From positions 1-64,000 of the forward strand of contig NZ_BMZG01000003.1 in NCBI RefSeq assembly GCF_014652675.1: a stretch of 64,000 bases of DNA, given 5' to 3'. The DNA comes from Formosimonas limnophila (GTDB lineage: Bacteria; Pseudomonadota; Gammaproteobacteria; Burkholderiales; Burkholderiaceae). Position 1 is the stretch's first letter. Every line of letters starts with the position of its first letter. The notes beneath the pieces were generated by a model. The model saw only the letters and a program-made list of their open reading frames with translations. It was not told where the DNA came from and did no database searches. Positions 26,311-34,999 of the stretch are shown one piece after another. The translations under genes were made by a program, and so were the position numbers.

Positions 26311-27219
26311 ATGGATCAAATCGACACGCTCAAGCTGTTTGTGCGTTTGTCTCAGACATTGAGTTTTAGCCAAACCGCCGAGGACTTCGGGTTACCACGT
26401 GCAACGGTGTCCAATGCGATCGCGCAGTTAGAAGCTCGTTTGGGTGTACGGCTTTTGCACAGAACCACACGAAAAGCTCAGTTGAGTCAGGACGGGCTGG
26501 TGCTGCTGTCGCGCTGTGATGCACTTTTATCAGAGTTTGATGAAATACACCGATTGTTTAAGACGGAGCAGGACTCGGTGGCGGGACGGCTGAGGGTGGA
26601 TGTGCCCAGTCGGATTGGGCGACGGGTGATCGCGCCTGCTTTGCCAGCGTTTTTGAATCAATATCCCCAAATTGAGTTGGAGCTTGGGTCAACCGACCGT
26701 AAAGTCGACTTGGTGCAAGAAGGCATTGATTGCGCGGTTCGTGTCGGACATTTGGATGACAGCAGTTTGGTGGCGCGTTCATTTGGTGCTCTGCCTGTGA
26801 TTAATTGCGCGAGTCCTGATTACTTGGCTCGTTACGGGACACCACGACACCCTGATCAATTGGCAGAACACTGGATGATTCGTTACGGAGTTGGCTCTGG
26901 GTGGGTTTTGCCATGGGACTATGTGAATGAACAAGGTTTGACTCAACTGGCCAATATCAAGGGGCGAGTGACGGTGAATAATGCCGAAACTTATATTGCC
27001 TGCGCGCTTGAAGGGCTTGGGCTGATTCAAGTGCCACATTATGATGTTGCCCATCATTTGGCATCAGGTGCGCTGGTTCAGGTTTTGCCTCAGTACCGTG
27101 CAGAAGCGTTGCCGATTCATTTGTTGTACCCGCACCGTCGGCATTTGTCGCCTCGTGTTCAGGTCTTTATGGATTGGATGAATTCGCTGATGCGTGGGTT
27201 TGTGGTTGATTCTATATAG
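26311..27219 (+). CDS. LysR-family transcriptional regulator
   Basis: A 302-residue LysR protein. The N-terminal winged helix-turn-helix covers about residues 1-60, with SFSQTAEDFGLPRATVSNAI and LEARLGVRLLHRTTRK. The remainder is the two-lobed effector-binding domain, with LRVDVPSRIGRRVIAPALP at its start, a sequence typical of the CrgA/AaeR-like subgroup. It is transcribed away from the SDR gene and likely regulates it and itself. Effector unknown. Confidence 0.9.
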   Translation: MDQIDTLKLFVRLSQTLSFSQTAEDFGLPRATVSNAIAQLEARLGVRLLHRTTRKAQLSQDGLVLLSRCDALLSEFDEIHRLFKTEQDSVAGRLRVDVPSRIGRRVIAPALPAFLNQYPQIELELGSTDRKVDLVQEGIDCAVRVGHLDDSSLVARSFGALPVINCASPDYLARYGTPRHPDQLAEHWMIRYGVGSGWVLPWDYVNEQGLTQLANIKGRVTVNNAETYIACALEGLGLIQVPHYDVAHHLASGALVQVLPQYRAEALPIHLLYPHRRHLSPRVQVFMDWMNSLMRGFVVDSI

Positions 27220-27344
27220 TGTGTTTAATATCTACTATCTATGGGTGATGGCATTTTTTGTCTGAGGCTTTGCGTTATAATCGGGCGTTTCATCGCTGCC
27301 TATATTGTGTGAGCAGCGTTTATTTTTCATTGAAAGTATTGATC

Positions 27345-28220
27345 ATGGCTCTTGTTCATCCTCAGTTTGACCCTGTGGCATTTAATCTGTTTGGTTGGCC
27401 CGTTCATTGGTATGGTCTGACTTATTTGGCGGCGTTTGCCATGTTTTTATTGGTGGGCAAATACCGTGCTCGAAAGATGCCATTATTGGGTTTTAAACCC
27501 ATTGAGTTGGATGATATTTTGTTTTACGGTGTGATTGGTGTGATTGTGGGGGGTCGTTTGGGTTATGTGTTGTTTTATAAACTCGACGATTACTTGGCCA
27601 ATCCGCTGGATATTTTGAAAGTATGGCAAGGTGGGATGTCGTTCCACGGTGGTTTTTTGGGTGTTTTGGTCGCCATGCGGTGGTATGGACGCAAAACGCA
27701 CCGAAATTTTTGGGAAGTGACGGATTTCATTGCGCCGATGGTGCCGCTGGGTTTGGCCGCAGGTCGTTGGGGCAACTTTATGAATGGCGAGTTATGGGGG
27801 CGTGTGTCGGACAAGGCTTATTCATGGTTGATGGTGTTTCCTCAAGCGAATGGCGCCGATGAGAAATTGCTGTTGACGCAGCCTGATTTGTTAAATAACC
27901 CGACGATTGCTGCTGTGTGGCAAGCCTTGGGTGGCTTACCGCGTCATCCATCGCAAATTTATCAATTATTGGGCGAAGGGATTTTGCTCTTTATTGTGTT
28001 GTGGCTGTATTCACGCAAAATGCGACCGATGGGTGCTGTTTCTGCGGTGTTTGTGATGGGGTATGGCTTGATGCGCTTCTTGGCGGAGTTTGCGCGCGAG
28101 CCCGATGACTTTTTGGGCTTATTGTCGGGCAATTTATCGATGGGGCAATGGTTGTCTTTGCCGATGATTGCTTTTGGGATTGGTTTGATGGTTTGGTCGT
28201 ATAAGAAAGAAGCAGTTTGA
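27345..28220 (+). CDS. lgt: Phosphatidylglycerol-prolipoprotein diacylglyceryl transferase
   Basis: Inner-membrane enzyme that transfers diacylglycerol from phosphatidylglycerol to the lipobox cysteine, the first step of lipoprotein maturation. Start ATG 27345 gives 291 residues, the same as E. coli Lgt; an upstream in-frame TTG at 27258 adds a non-family extension. Visible motifs are FHGGFLG, the Lgt signature [14 protein letters not shown] near residue 140, and [12 protein letters not shown]. Seven hydrophobic helices are apparent. It stands alone between LysR and a strong terminator. Confidence 0.95.
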   Translation: MALVHPQFDPVAFNLFGWPVHWYGLTYLAAFAMFLLVGKYRARKMPLLGFKPIELDDILFYGVIGVIVGGRLGYVLFYKLDDYLANPLDILKVWQGGMSFHGGFLGVLVAMRWYGRKTHRNFWEVTDFIAPMVPLGLAAGRWGNFMNGELWGRVSDKAYSWLMVFPQANGADEKLLLTQPDLLNNPTIAAVWQALGGLPRHPSQIYQLLGEGILLFIVLWLYSRKMRPMGAVSAVFVMGYGLMRFLAEFAREPDDFLGLLSGNLSMGQWLSLPMIAFGIGLMVWSYKKEAV

Positions 28221-28236
28221 TTGATGCGTGATAATT

Positions 28237-28266
28237 AATAAGACGAGCATGGCTCGTCTTATTTTT
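28237..28266 (+). terminator. Intrinsic terminator of lgt
   Basis: Twelve-base stem AATAAGACGAGC/GCTCGTCTTATT with a three-base loop and five T's. The stretch from here to 28406 has no feature I can support. Confidence 0.9.
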
Positions 28267-28406
28267 GACCTATTGACAGGAAAACAAACATGAGGGGCTG
28301 AGAGATGTCCTTCTTGAACAACGAAGTAGCCATCATGTACAAAAAACACCCACTGATTTATAAAAACCGAGTCAGAAACGTATGTGTGTGCTGAAGTGAG
28401 TCGCCT

Positions 28407-29060
28407 TTATTGGCTTTTACCAAAAACACCCAAACCAATGCCTGCCAGAATAAACGCTGACCCAGAGGTTCTATTAAAACGCAGCATGTTTTTTGGACTA
28501 GCGAGAAAACCGGACAACCACGTGCCACCCGTGGCATAAACCAGCATCCATGACAATTCAATCAAAGCAAAAATCGTCAGTAAGGTGGCCGCTTGTGGCA
28601 GCAAGGCCGCTTTTGCATCAATAAACTGTGGGAAAAAAGCCAAGCCAAACAAAATGGCTTTCGGATTTGATAATGCTACGGCAAAGCCCGTTGAAATCCG
28701 TTGTGTCAATGATGGCAGTGTTTTGGGCTGTGCTGGTGCGGAGTCAGTGGGTTGCGTCATTGGCTCGTCAGTGATTTTCTCCATCCACATTTTGATGCCC
28801 AAATAAATCAAATAGGCGGCACCCAGCCATTTCACAATGGTAAAAAGCGTTTGTGAGGCTTTGAGTAATGCGCCCAAACCTGTCATCGAAATGCACAATA
28901 TCAAAAGCACACCTGCCACAGCCCCAAGCATGGTGGGTAAGGCATGTCGCCAACCGTAGCGGATGCCTTGGGTCATGGCGAGCAGCATGTTTGGCCCAGG
29001 TGTGCCCGAAATGACGAACACAGCGGCGATGTAAGTGAGCAGCAAACTAAGCGAAATCAT
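28407..29060 (-). CDS. LysE/RhtB-family amino-acid exporter
   Basis: A 217-residue inner-membrane protein with six hydrophobic segments. It carries the family motif SGTPGPNMLLAMTQGIRYGWR near residue 18 (the GPN motif of RhtB/LeuE proteins), WLGAAYLIYLGIKMW in the third helix and FAVALSNPKAILFGLAFFPQFI in the fourth. A hydrophilic loop rich in Pro and Thr joins helices three and four. The substrate is probably an amino acid or similar small metabolite. It lies alone on the minus strand. Confidence 0.88.
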   Translation of the reverse strand: MISLSLLLTYIAAVFVISGTPGPNMLLAMTQGIRYGWRHALPTMLGAVAGVLLILCISMTGLGALLKASQTLFTIVKWLGAAYLIYLGIKMWMEKITDEPMTQPTDSAPAQPKTLPSLTQRISTGFAVALSNPKAILFGLAFFPQFIDAKAALLPQAATLLTIFALIELSWMLVYATGGTWLSGFLASPKNMLRFNRTSGSAFILAGIGLGVFGKSQ

Positions 29061-29128
29061 AAAAAGTCCTGAGAGTCATATGGTGAATACAAAAATACTA
29101 TTCCAGTATTGTGAATCATTTGGGCATT

Positions 29129-29764
29129 TTATGGGTTTTGGGTGAGTTTGTGCGCAATTTGGCTCAGCCAATGTTGATATAGATTCTGCTCGATGTCGTG
29201 TAAGTCATCCAATAGGGTGCGCCAGTTAGGGTCGAATACATCGAGTTGTGTCGTCATGTTGTCTAAATGCCCTTCTTCCTCTGCCAGAATTGATTTGACA
29301 TGCACACGGCTGCCCGTAGCTTCGAGCGCTTTCTGATAAGTGGTGTACAGCATCATCGCTCGTACTTCGATGAGGTATGTGACGAGCAGATAGCAGCCGT
29401 GTTTAAGTGCTCGTCCTGTTTTGCCTGAGTTGACCAGATATCGGGCGCAGCTCATGTCCAATTTGTGCAGATAACGATAAGAGGCTCGCGGTGCGAGTGT
29501 GTGCTCGGGTGCATAGTCTGGGCTGAGTTGATCCAGTTTGCTGATTTGTTTTTTGAGGAAGTAGGCGTGGCGTGCTTCTTCAAATGCGTGTTGTAATGTG
29601 ATGAGATCAACATGGATGGGGTGGACGTAGGCGGCAATTTTTCGCGCACCGACAGATTCCATCATCGATAGGCTGTTTAGCCAACGTGCGTGTAGTGCAT
29701 TGTCGGCAATGATTGTTGGCAGCAGTTTGGCCAAATGGGGGCAGTGCGTATCAAAGTTTTGCAT
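29129..29764 (-). CDS. Ferritin-like diiron carboxylate protein in the biotin operon
   Basis: A 211-residue, mostly helical protein with a complete diiron-carboxylate ligand set: E36 (MMESVGARK), E63 and H66 (EEARH), E133 (YLIEVRAM), E163 and H166 (AEEEGH). The spacings E-27-ExxH and E-30-ExxH are those of ferritin-like four-helix proteins such as rubrerythrin and diiron oxygenases. No signal peptide. It starts nine bases after the bioA stop and is the last gene of bioF-bioD-bioA-orf, so it is almost certainly co-transcribed with biotin genes. I know of no established role for such a protein in biotin synthesis. Function is unassigned; an oxidative step on an acyl or aldehyde substrate is one possibility. 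Confidence 0.75.
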   Translation of the reverse strand: MQNFDTHCPHLAKLLPTIIADNALHARWLNSLSMMESVGARKIAAYVHPIHVDLITLQHAFEEARHAYFLKKQISKLDQLSPDYAPEHTLAPRASYRYLHKLDMSCARYLVNSGKTGRALKHGCYLLVTYLIEVRAMMLYTTYQKALEATGSRVHVKSILAEEEGHLDNMTTQLDVFDPNWRTLLDDLHDIEQNLYQHWLSQIAHKLTQNP

Positions 29765-29773
29765 AAAATTCCA

Positions 29774-31078
29774 TTAGATAATGGGTAAATCGGCATGGCT
29801 GTCGCTTTCTAAAAACTCGCGAATCGCTTGATAAATATGCTGCAATTGCTCATGTGTGATGCAGTAGGGTGGAATGAGGTACAAAACATTGCCCATGGGG
29901 CGAAGCAGAATACCGCGTGCCAAAAAATAATGATAAATTCGGTCTCGCTCGTAGCTTAAATAACCATTGCCGCCAACCGTTTTGATGGTCATGGCGATGA
30001 TGGTACCGCAGGTGCGCACGTTGTCGATGCGCTCGTTTTGTCGAATTTCCTGAGCAAATCGTTGATGAGCCGTCTCAATATAAGCACGGCGAGTCGTCGA
30101 CTCATCGGATAGCAATAATTTCAAACTGGCCAGCGCAGCGGCGCAAGCAATTGGGTTGGCGGTGTACGAGTGACCATGATAAAACGCATGTGTCACGTCA
30201 TCAGTATAAAACGCATCAAACACGTCAGCGCTACACGCAGTGATTGCGAGCGGTAGTGTGCCGCCCGTGATACCTTTTGATAAGCAAATCATATCGGGTG
30301 ATTCGGTGAGTTGCTCACAAGCAAACAAAGTCCCCGTGCGACCGAAACCCGTCATGACTTCATCTGCAATCACAAACGCACCGTGCTCATGAGTGGCTTT
30401 GAATAAAGCACTCAGTGCATGAGCGTTGTGCATTTGCATGCCTGCAGCACCTTGTACCAGTGGCTCGATAATCAGTGCTGCGACGTCCTGTGTCGCTAAT
30501 ATTTTTGTCAAAGCGGCTAAACTGACCGCGGCATTGTCCGAAGTGGGGACAGGAATGAACACCACTTGGAATAATTTGTCATCAAATGGTGCGGTAAATA
30601 AGCCGCGGCTGCTCGCTGCCATAGCGCCGAAAGTGTCGCCATGGTAACTGCCTTCTAAGGCGACAATGGTTTTTCGGACTGCTCCACGATTGTGAAACAC
30701 CTGTAGTGCCATTTTGATGGCGATTTCGGTCGCGCAGGAGCCATTGTCTGAGTAAAACACTTTACTCATTGTCCCTGGTAAAAGTGGTAAAAGTTGCTCT
30801 GCATAAGCCACCGCTGGTTCATGGGTCAATCCTGCGAACATACAATGTGCCAATGTATTGGCTTGCTGATAAATCGCATCGGCAATTACGGGATGGGCGT
30901 GTCCGTGCAGATTCACCCACCACGATGACACTGCATCAATATAGCTTTTGCCCTCTTCGTCAAACAGCAATGCGCCTTGACCGCGCGTGATGCCGATGGC
31001 ATTCGGGCGCAGCTTCATTGGGGTGTATGGATGCCAGATGGTGGCGGTGTCTCGTTGTTTTAGCGAAGTGTTTATCAT
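29774..31078 (-). CDS. bioA: Adenosylmethionine-8-amino-7-oxononanoate aminotransferase
   Basis: BioA converts KAPA to DAPA using S-adenosylmethionine as amino donor, a PLP-dependent step of biotin synthesis. The N-terminal IWHPYTPMKL, the YSDNGSCATEIAIKMA segment, VIADEVMTGFGRTGTLFACE and the PLP-lysine region CLSKGITGG are diagnostic. Length 434 matches the family (E. coli 429). It is the third gene of the operon, 53 bases after bioD, with no strong Shine-Dalgarno sequence visible. Confidence 0.95.
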   Translation of the reverse strand: MINTSLKQRDTATIWHPYTPMKLRPNAIGITRGQGALLFDEEGKSYIDAVSSWWVNLHGHAHPVIADAIYQQANTLAHCMFAGLTHEPAVAYAEQLLPLLPGTMSKVFYSDNGSCATEIAIKMALQVFHNRGAVRKTIVALEGSYHGDTFGAMAASSRGLFTAPFDDKLFQVVFIPVPTSDNAAVSLAALTKILATQDVAALIIEPLVQGAAGMQMHNAHALSALFKATHEHGAFVIADEVMTGFGRTGTLFACEQLTESPDMICLSKGITGGTLPLAITACSADVFDAFYTDDVTHAFYHGHSYTANPIACAAALASLKLLLSDESTTRRAYIETAHQRFAQEIRQNERIDNVRTCGTIIAMTIKTVGGNGYLSYERDRIYHYFLARGILLRPMGNVLYLIPPYCITHEQLQHIYQAIREFLESDSHADLPII

Positions 31079-31131
31079 TGGTTTAGCAAAAGAAAAGTGT
31101 CGGTTAAATAATCAGTCATGGTTCACATCGT

Positions 31132-31788
31132 TTAGCGCTCTGAACGTCGCTGCCATGGGCGCAGTGCAGGGTTTAGCTCAGCGCTGATTTGCTGAGAGAC
31201 TTTTGCAATGCTTTTTGCGTCGAGTGATGTGAATAATGGCACGCGAGCCAATATAGGCAAACCTGAGTAAGCGGCAATAAATGTCTCACTTGACTCAAGT
31301 GCGTTGCCATTGATGATCAAACCAATCACCGTCACCTGACGTGCTTTTAGCGACTCAATCGCTGACAACGTGTGATTGATTGAACCAAGGTAATGTTGTA
31401 CCACCAGCACAGTTGGCCAACCGTGATGGGCGAGTAAATCGGCCACGGTGTCATTGGCTGTGACGGGTGACATCACACCACCTGCTGTCTCAATCAACAG
31501 TGGTGTCTCTGTGCTATTGGGTGCTTTCAGCGATGCAATGTCGATATGAATGCCTTCGATCTGAGCTGCTATATGCGGCGATGCGGCGGTTTTTAGGCGA
31601 AATGCCTCTGGAAAAACACGGCTGTTTGATTGGCTTAACAACCGTTGTACTATCATGCTGTCGGAGTTGTCGAGCTCGCCCGCCTGAATCGGTTTCCAGT
31701 AGTCGCACTGTAATGCTTGTGTCAAGGCAGCAGCGCTGACAGTTTTTCCAATCCCTGTGTGAATGCCTGTAATGGCCAGTGGTGTCAT
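31132..31788 (-). CDS. bioD: Dethiobiotin synthetase
   Basis: ATP-dependent carboxylation of DAPA closing the ureido ring. The P-loop ITGIHTGIGKTVSA is at residues 6-19, followed by DYWKPIQAG (with the conserved Lys) and LIETAGGVMSPV, where E. coli BioD has VEGAGG. Length 218. The start codon overlaps the bioF stop by four bases (ATGA), indicating translational coupling. Confidence 0.92.
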   Translation of the reverse strand: MTPLAITGIHTGIGKTVSAAALTQALQCDYWKPIQAGELDNSDSMIVQRLLSQSNSRVFPEAFRLKTAASPHIAAQIEGIHIDIASLKAPNSTETPLLIETAGGVMSPVTANDTVADLLAHHGWPTVLVVQHYLGSINHTLSAIESLKARQVTVIGLIINGNALESSETFIAAYSGLPILARVPLFTSLDAKSIAKVSQQISAELNPALRPWQRRSER

Positions 31789-32930
31789 GTCGTTTGCAAT
31801 GCTTTGTGTAAAGTGTGAAACAATAAATCCAACTCGTCTTCGGTATTAAATGAATGCAAGCAGATACGCAGTCGCTCGGTGCCTTCGGCAACTGTCGGTG
31901 ACAGAATCGGCCGCACATCCAATTCGTGAGATTGTAAATATTCAGCGATTTGCCGCGCGTGCCTGACATGACCGACAATGAGCCCCTGAATCGGTGTCGT
32001 GCTATCTAACCAGCTCGTGCCGAATACAGACCAGTCCCCCTCAGATATCCGAGAGCGAAATGAGTCAATCACGCCATGTAGTCGCTTGCGTGAAGTGACA
32101 TCATCACGCAATAAATCATAAGCACGGCTAATTGCAGCATAACTCGCAGGAGGTAGAGCTGTGCTGTAAATGAAAGGACGCGAGAAATTAATGAGCACAT
32201 CAATCAAATCACGAGAGCCGAGCACCGCTGCGCCATGACAACCCATGGCTTTGCCGTAGGTGTGGATGCGCACGTCAATCTCTTGCTGCAATCCTAAGTG
32301 CTGCACCAAGCCTTCGCCGCGTGCGCCAATCACACCTGTACCATGCGCTTCATCGACGATGAGGCACGCACTATGCTGTTTGGTTAGCTGGACGATTTCT
32401 CTTAACGGCGCCACATCGCCATCCATGGAGTAAACGGATTCAACCACCACCGCAATCACTTTATCCGCATGCATGGCGAGCAAGTTGGCCAAGTGCGCCA
32501 CATCGTTGTGGCGAAATTTATACACATGCCGAGACAGAGACAGACGCATGCCGTCGATCAAGCTGGCATGACACAACTCATCGTATAAAAATACGGTGTG
32601 GCGGTCACTGATGGCTGCCAGTGTGCCGATATTTGCATCAAACCCAGAGTTAAAAATCAAGGCAGCGGGTGCATCATGAAACGCTGCGATGCGTGACTCC
32701 AGCATATTGATGGTTTTCGTCTGGCCAGACAGCAAACGAGAACCTGTTGCGCCGTGGCGACCTTCAGGAAAGTTTGTGAGCAGCACATCCGCGCGACGCG
32801 CCCAGCCCAAATAATCGTTTGAGCAAAAGTCGATGGATACGGGTTCACGCAGCTGGCGACGCTGACTGGTTAAGTCACGTTGCGTTAATCTTTTGGCCCA
32901 AAGACGCGAGAGTTTTGATGAGAGGTGCAT
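31785..32930 (-). CDS. bioF: 8-amino-7-oxononanoate synthase
   Basis: PLP enzyme condensing pimeloyl-ACP with alanine to give KAPA. FCSNDYLGWA near the start, GATGSRLLSGQ, the substrate-binding DELCHASLIDG, DEAHGTGVIGARG and the PLP-lysine segment HTYGKAMGCHGAA follow in the expected order. I start it at ATG 32930, giving 381 residues (E. coli 384); an upstream in-frame ATG at 32972 is possible. It is the first gene of the minus-strand operon bioF-bioD-bioA-diiron protein. bioB, bioC and bioH are not in the window. Confidence 0.93.
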   Translation of the reverse strand: MHLSSKLSRLWAKRLTQRDLTSQRRQLREPVSIDFCSNDYLGWARRADVLLTNFPEGRHGATGSRLLSGQTKTINMLESRIAAFHDAPAALIFNSGFDANIGTLAAISDRHTVFLYDELCHASLIDGMRLSLSRHVYKFRHNDVAHLANLLAMHADKVIAVVVESVYSMDGDVAPLREIVQLTKQHSACLIVDEAHGTGVIGARGEGLVQHLGLQQEIDVRIHTYGKAMGCHGAAVLGSRDLIDVLINFSRPFIYSTALPPASYAAISRAYDLLRDDVTSRKRLHGVIDSFRSRISEGDWSVFGTSWLDSTTPIQGLIVGHVRHARQIAEYLQSHELDVRPILSPTVAEGTERLRICLHSFNTEDELDLLFHTLHKALQTT

Positions 32931-33035
32931 GAAACGATTGTAGCGCAGCCATTGTGTTTTTGGATAGCCCACATTTGACTGCGTTATTTGTGATTTTCTT
33001 GTTATTTAGATACAGTTGGCCGAAATTGGTTGCTG

Positions 33036-33065
33036 CTTGCACGAAAGGGTTGTTTTGCGGTATTC
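33036..33065 (+). promoter_or_regulatory. Predicted sigma-70 promoter of corC
   Basis: TTGCAC (33036-33041), an 18-base spacer and TATTCT (33060-33065) lie about 30 bases upstream of the corC start codon. Assigned by eye. Confidence 0.45.
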
Positions 33066-33096
33066 TAACCGCTCGATTAACTCGAAATCTACTTCA

Positions 33097-33981
33097 ATGT
33101 CAGACGACTCCCCCTTACGCGAAACCAGATCCAAAACCTTATTTGAACGCTTTTCTGCTTTATTTGATAGCGAGCCAGAAACCCGCGAGCAACTCCTCGA
33201 AATTTTACACGGCGCACGTGAGCGCGATTTACTTGATGATGATGCGCTGTCTATGATTGAAGGCGCATTACAAGTTGCAAGCCTGAAAGCACGCGACATC
33301 ATGGTGCCTCGTGCACAGATGGACGTGGTGGATATCGAGGAGACACCTGACGAATTCATCCCGTTTGTCATCGAAACCAGCCACTCTCGCTTTCCTGTCG
33401 TCGAAGGTGGCCGAGACAAAGTCATCGGTATTTTGCTGGCCAAAGACCTATTGCGTTACTATGTAGACAAAGACTTTGATGTGCGTGATAACTTACGCTC
33501 GGCAGTGTTCATCCCTGAGTCCAAACCGTTGAATATTTTATTGCGCGAGTTTCGCGAGTCACGTAACCACATGGCGATTGTCGTTGACGAATACGGCGGT
33601 GTCTCTGGCTTGATTACCATCGAAGACGTGCTCGAGCAAATCGTCGGTGACATCGAGGACGAGCATGATTGGGATGAAGAAGCTGACAACATCATTGCAG
33701 ACAGAGCAGGGCGCTATCGCGTCCGCGCATTGACTGAAGTTGAGCAATTCAACGAGTTCTTTCATGTTCAACTATCAGACGAGGATGCTGACACCGTGGG
33801 CGGTCTTGTGACTTCAAAACTTTCGCGTATGCCACGTCGTGGCGATAAAGTGTTGGTTGAAAATTTCGAGATGGAAGTCTTGCGTGCTGACGCGCGGCAA
33901 GTCCATGTCCTGATGGTGCGCCAATTAACTGAGGAAGAGTTGGCTTTGCTCAGTGAAGAAGCACAGAAAGTTGAAGATTAA
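33097..33981 (+). CDS. corC: CorC/HlyC-type CBS-domain protein
   Basis: A 294-residue cytoplasmic protein of the CorC (YbeX) group, linked to magnesium/cobalt homeostasis and, in relatives, ribosome function. Two CBS motifs are visible: VPRAQMDVVDIE with FPVVEGGRDKVIGILLAKDLL near residues 70-115, and FIPESKPLNILLREF with VVDEYGGVSGLITIEDVLEQIVG near residues 140-185. The C-terminal CorC_HlyC domain follows (DTVGGLVTSKL). ATG 33097 is chosen because the earlier in-frame codons read like untranslated promoter. lnt, its usual neighbour, is absent. Confidence 0.9.
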   Translation: MSDDSPLRETRSKTLFERFSALFDSEPETREQLLEILHGARERDLLDDDALSMIEGALQVASLKARDIMVPRAQMDVVDIEETPDEFIPFVIETSHSRFPVVEGGRDKVIGILLAKDLLRYYVDKDFDVRDNLRSAVFIPESKPLNILLREFRESRNHMAIVVDEYGGVSGLITIEDVLEQIVGDIEDEHDWDEEADNIIADRAGRYRVRALTEVEQFNEFFHVQLSDEDADTVGGLVTSKLSRMPRRGDKVLVENFEMEVLRADARQVHVLMVRQLTEEELALLSEEAQKVED

Positions 33982-34004
33982 GTTCGACTTGTTCAATTTA
34001 AAGC

Positions 34005-34035
34005 AAAAATCGGTGTCGAGAGACGCCGATTTTTT
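34005..34035 (+). terminator. Intrinsic terminator of corC
   Basis: Stem AAAATCGGTGTC/GACGCCGATTTT with one G-U pair, a GAGA loop and a run of T's. Confidence 0.85.
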
Positions 34036-34191
34036 GTGTCGAAAAACTTGATCATCAGAGGCAAGGTTTGAATAAAAACACATAGACTTTATCTGCGCGG
34101 TGTTTTCGGTTGAGAGTAAACAAATACAACTCACATAGAGTTCACACACAGCATTTACATTACCTTGATCTTTAAATTACAGGAGGATTAG

Positions 34192-34959
34192 ATGCCGTTT
34201 ACATTCGCTCATCCCGCAGCAATTTTACCGTTTCGTCACTGGTTTGGCTCTTCAGATGGCGCGTTGTCTGCCTTGGTGATTGGTAGTGTGATTCCGGATA
34301 TTCCCTACTTTTTTCTTTTTTTACCCAGTGCTGATTTGACACACTCGTGGCTGGGCTTATTTAAATGGTGTCTACCGCTGGCGTTGGTGGTTTGGCTTTT
34401 TTGGCGGTGGTTGGTTGTGCCATTGTTGGTTGATGCATTGCCGAGCTTTGTTGGACAACGCTTGCGTTTGATGCCAGTGGTTTGGCCAAAATCTATAGGC
34501 GCTTGGTTATTGGCTTTATGTGCAGTGTGTTTGGGTGCAGCGACCCATCTGCTGTGGGATGGGTTCACGCATCGCTTGGGTTTTGTGGTGCAGATGTTTC
34601 CAGAAATGGAGCGTGAGGTATTTGCTTGGCAGGGTTATACGTTGACGGTTTATCGACTGCTGCAGCATCTTAGTTCATTGGTTGGGGTGTCTGTATTGCT
34701 ATTTTTTTGCGTGCGTTGGTTGCATTCGACACCGCCTGAGGGTTCTTATCAGCCTCGTGATTTTGCTTGGTTACTTACTGTGCTTGTTGCTTTACTGTTA
34801 ATGGGCGTGATACGTGTTTGTTGGTTTTCGGGGACGTTTATTGCGGAGAAATTATTGTTCTTAAATGTGGTTTGGATGATTCGCTGGGGATTAGTGGTGG
34901 CTTTGGCGTATGTACTCTTTTGGCATGGTCGTCGGTATTGGCACGCTGCACATAAATAA
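34192..34959 (+). CDS. DUF4184-family membrane protein
   Basis: A 255-residue inner-membrane protein with about six helices. The start MPFTFAHPAAILPF and the downstream VIGSVIPDIPYF are hallmarks of DUF4184, as is HLLWDGFTH in the middle. The conserved His and Asp residues recall small membrane metal-dependent hydrolases, but no function is established for the family. A strong ribosome site (AGGAGG) precedes the ATG. Monocistronic, between two terminators. Confidence 0.88.
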   Translation: MPFTFAHPAAILPFRHWFGSSDGALSALVIGSVIPDIPYFFLFLPSADLTHSWLGLFKWCLPLALVVWLFWRWLVVPLLVDALPSFVGQRLRLMPVVWPKSIGAWLLALCAVCLGAATHLLWDGFTHRLGFVVQMFPEMEREVFAWQGYTLTVYRLLQHLSSLVGVSVLLFFCVRWLHSTPPEGSYQPRDFAWLLTVLVALLLMGVIRVCWFSGTFIAEKLLFLNVVWMIRWGLVVALAYVLFWHGRRYWHAAHK

Positions 34960-34962
34960 TGT

Positions 34963-34992
34963 GAAACCCCGCAAAATGCGGGGTTTCTTTTT
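34963..34992 (+). terminator. Intrinsic terminator of the DUF4184 gene
   Basis: Perfect GAAACCCCGCA/TGCGGGGTTTC stem with an AAA loop and five T's. It lies just beyond the stop of the converging rtcB. Confidence 0.9.
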
Positions 34993-34999
34993 GACTGAT

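Noticed and set aside
28290-28340. GGGGCTGAGA followed by TTGAAC, reminiscent of a TPP riboswitch
   Set aside because: The conserved ACCTGAT and the closing helix are absent, and the neighbouring gene is a LysE exporter read from the other strand.
32931-33035. BirA-type biotin operator upstream of bioF
   Set aside because: No TTGTAAACC/GGTTTACAA-like inverted repeat was found between bioF and corC.
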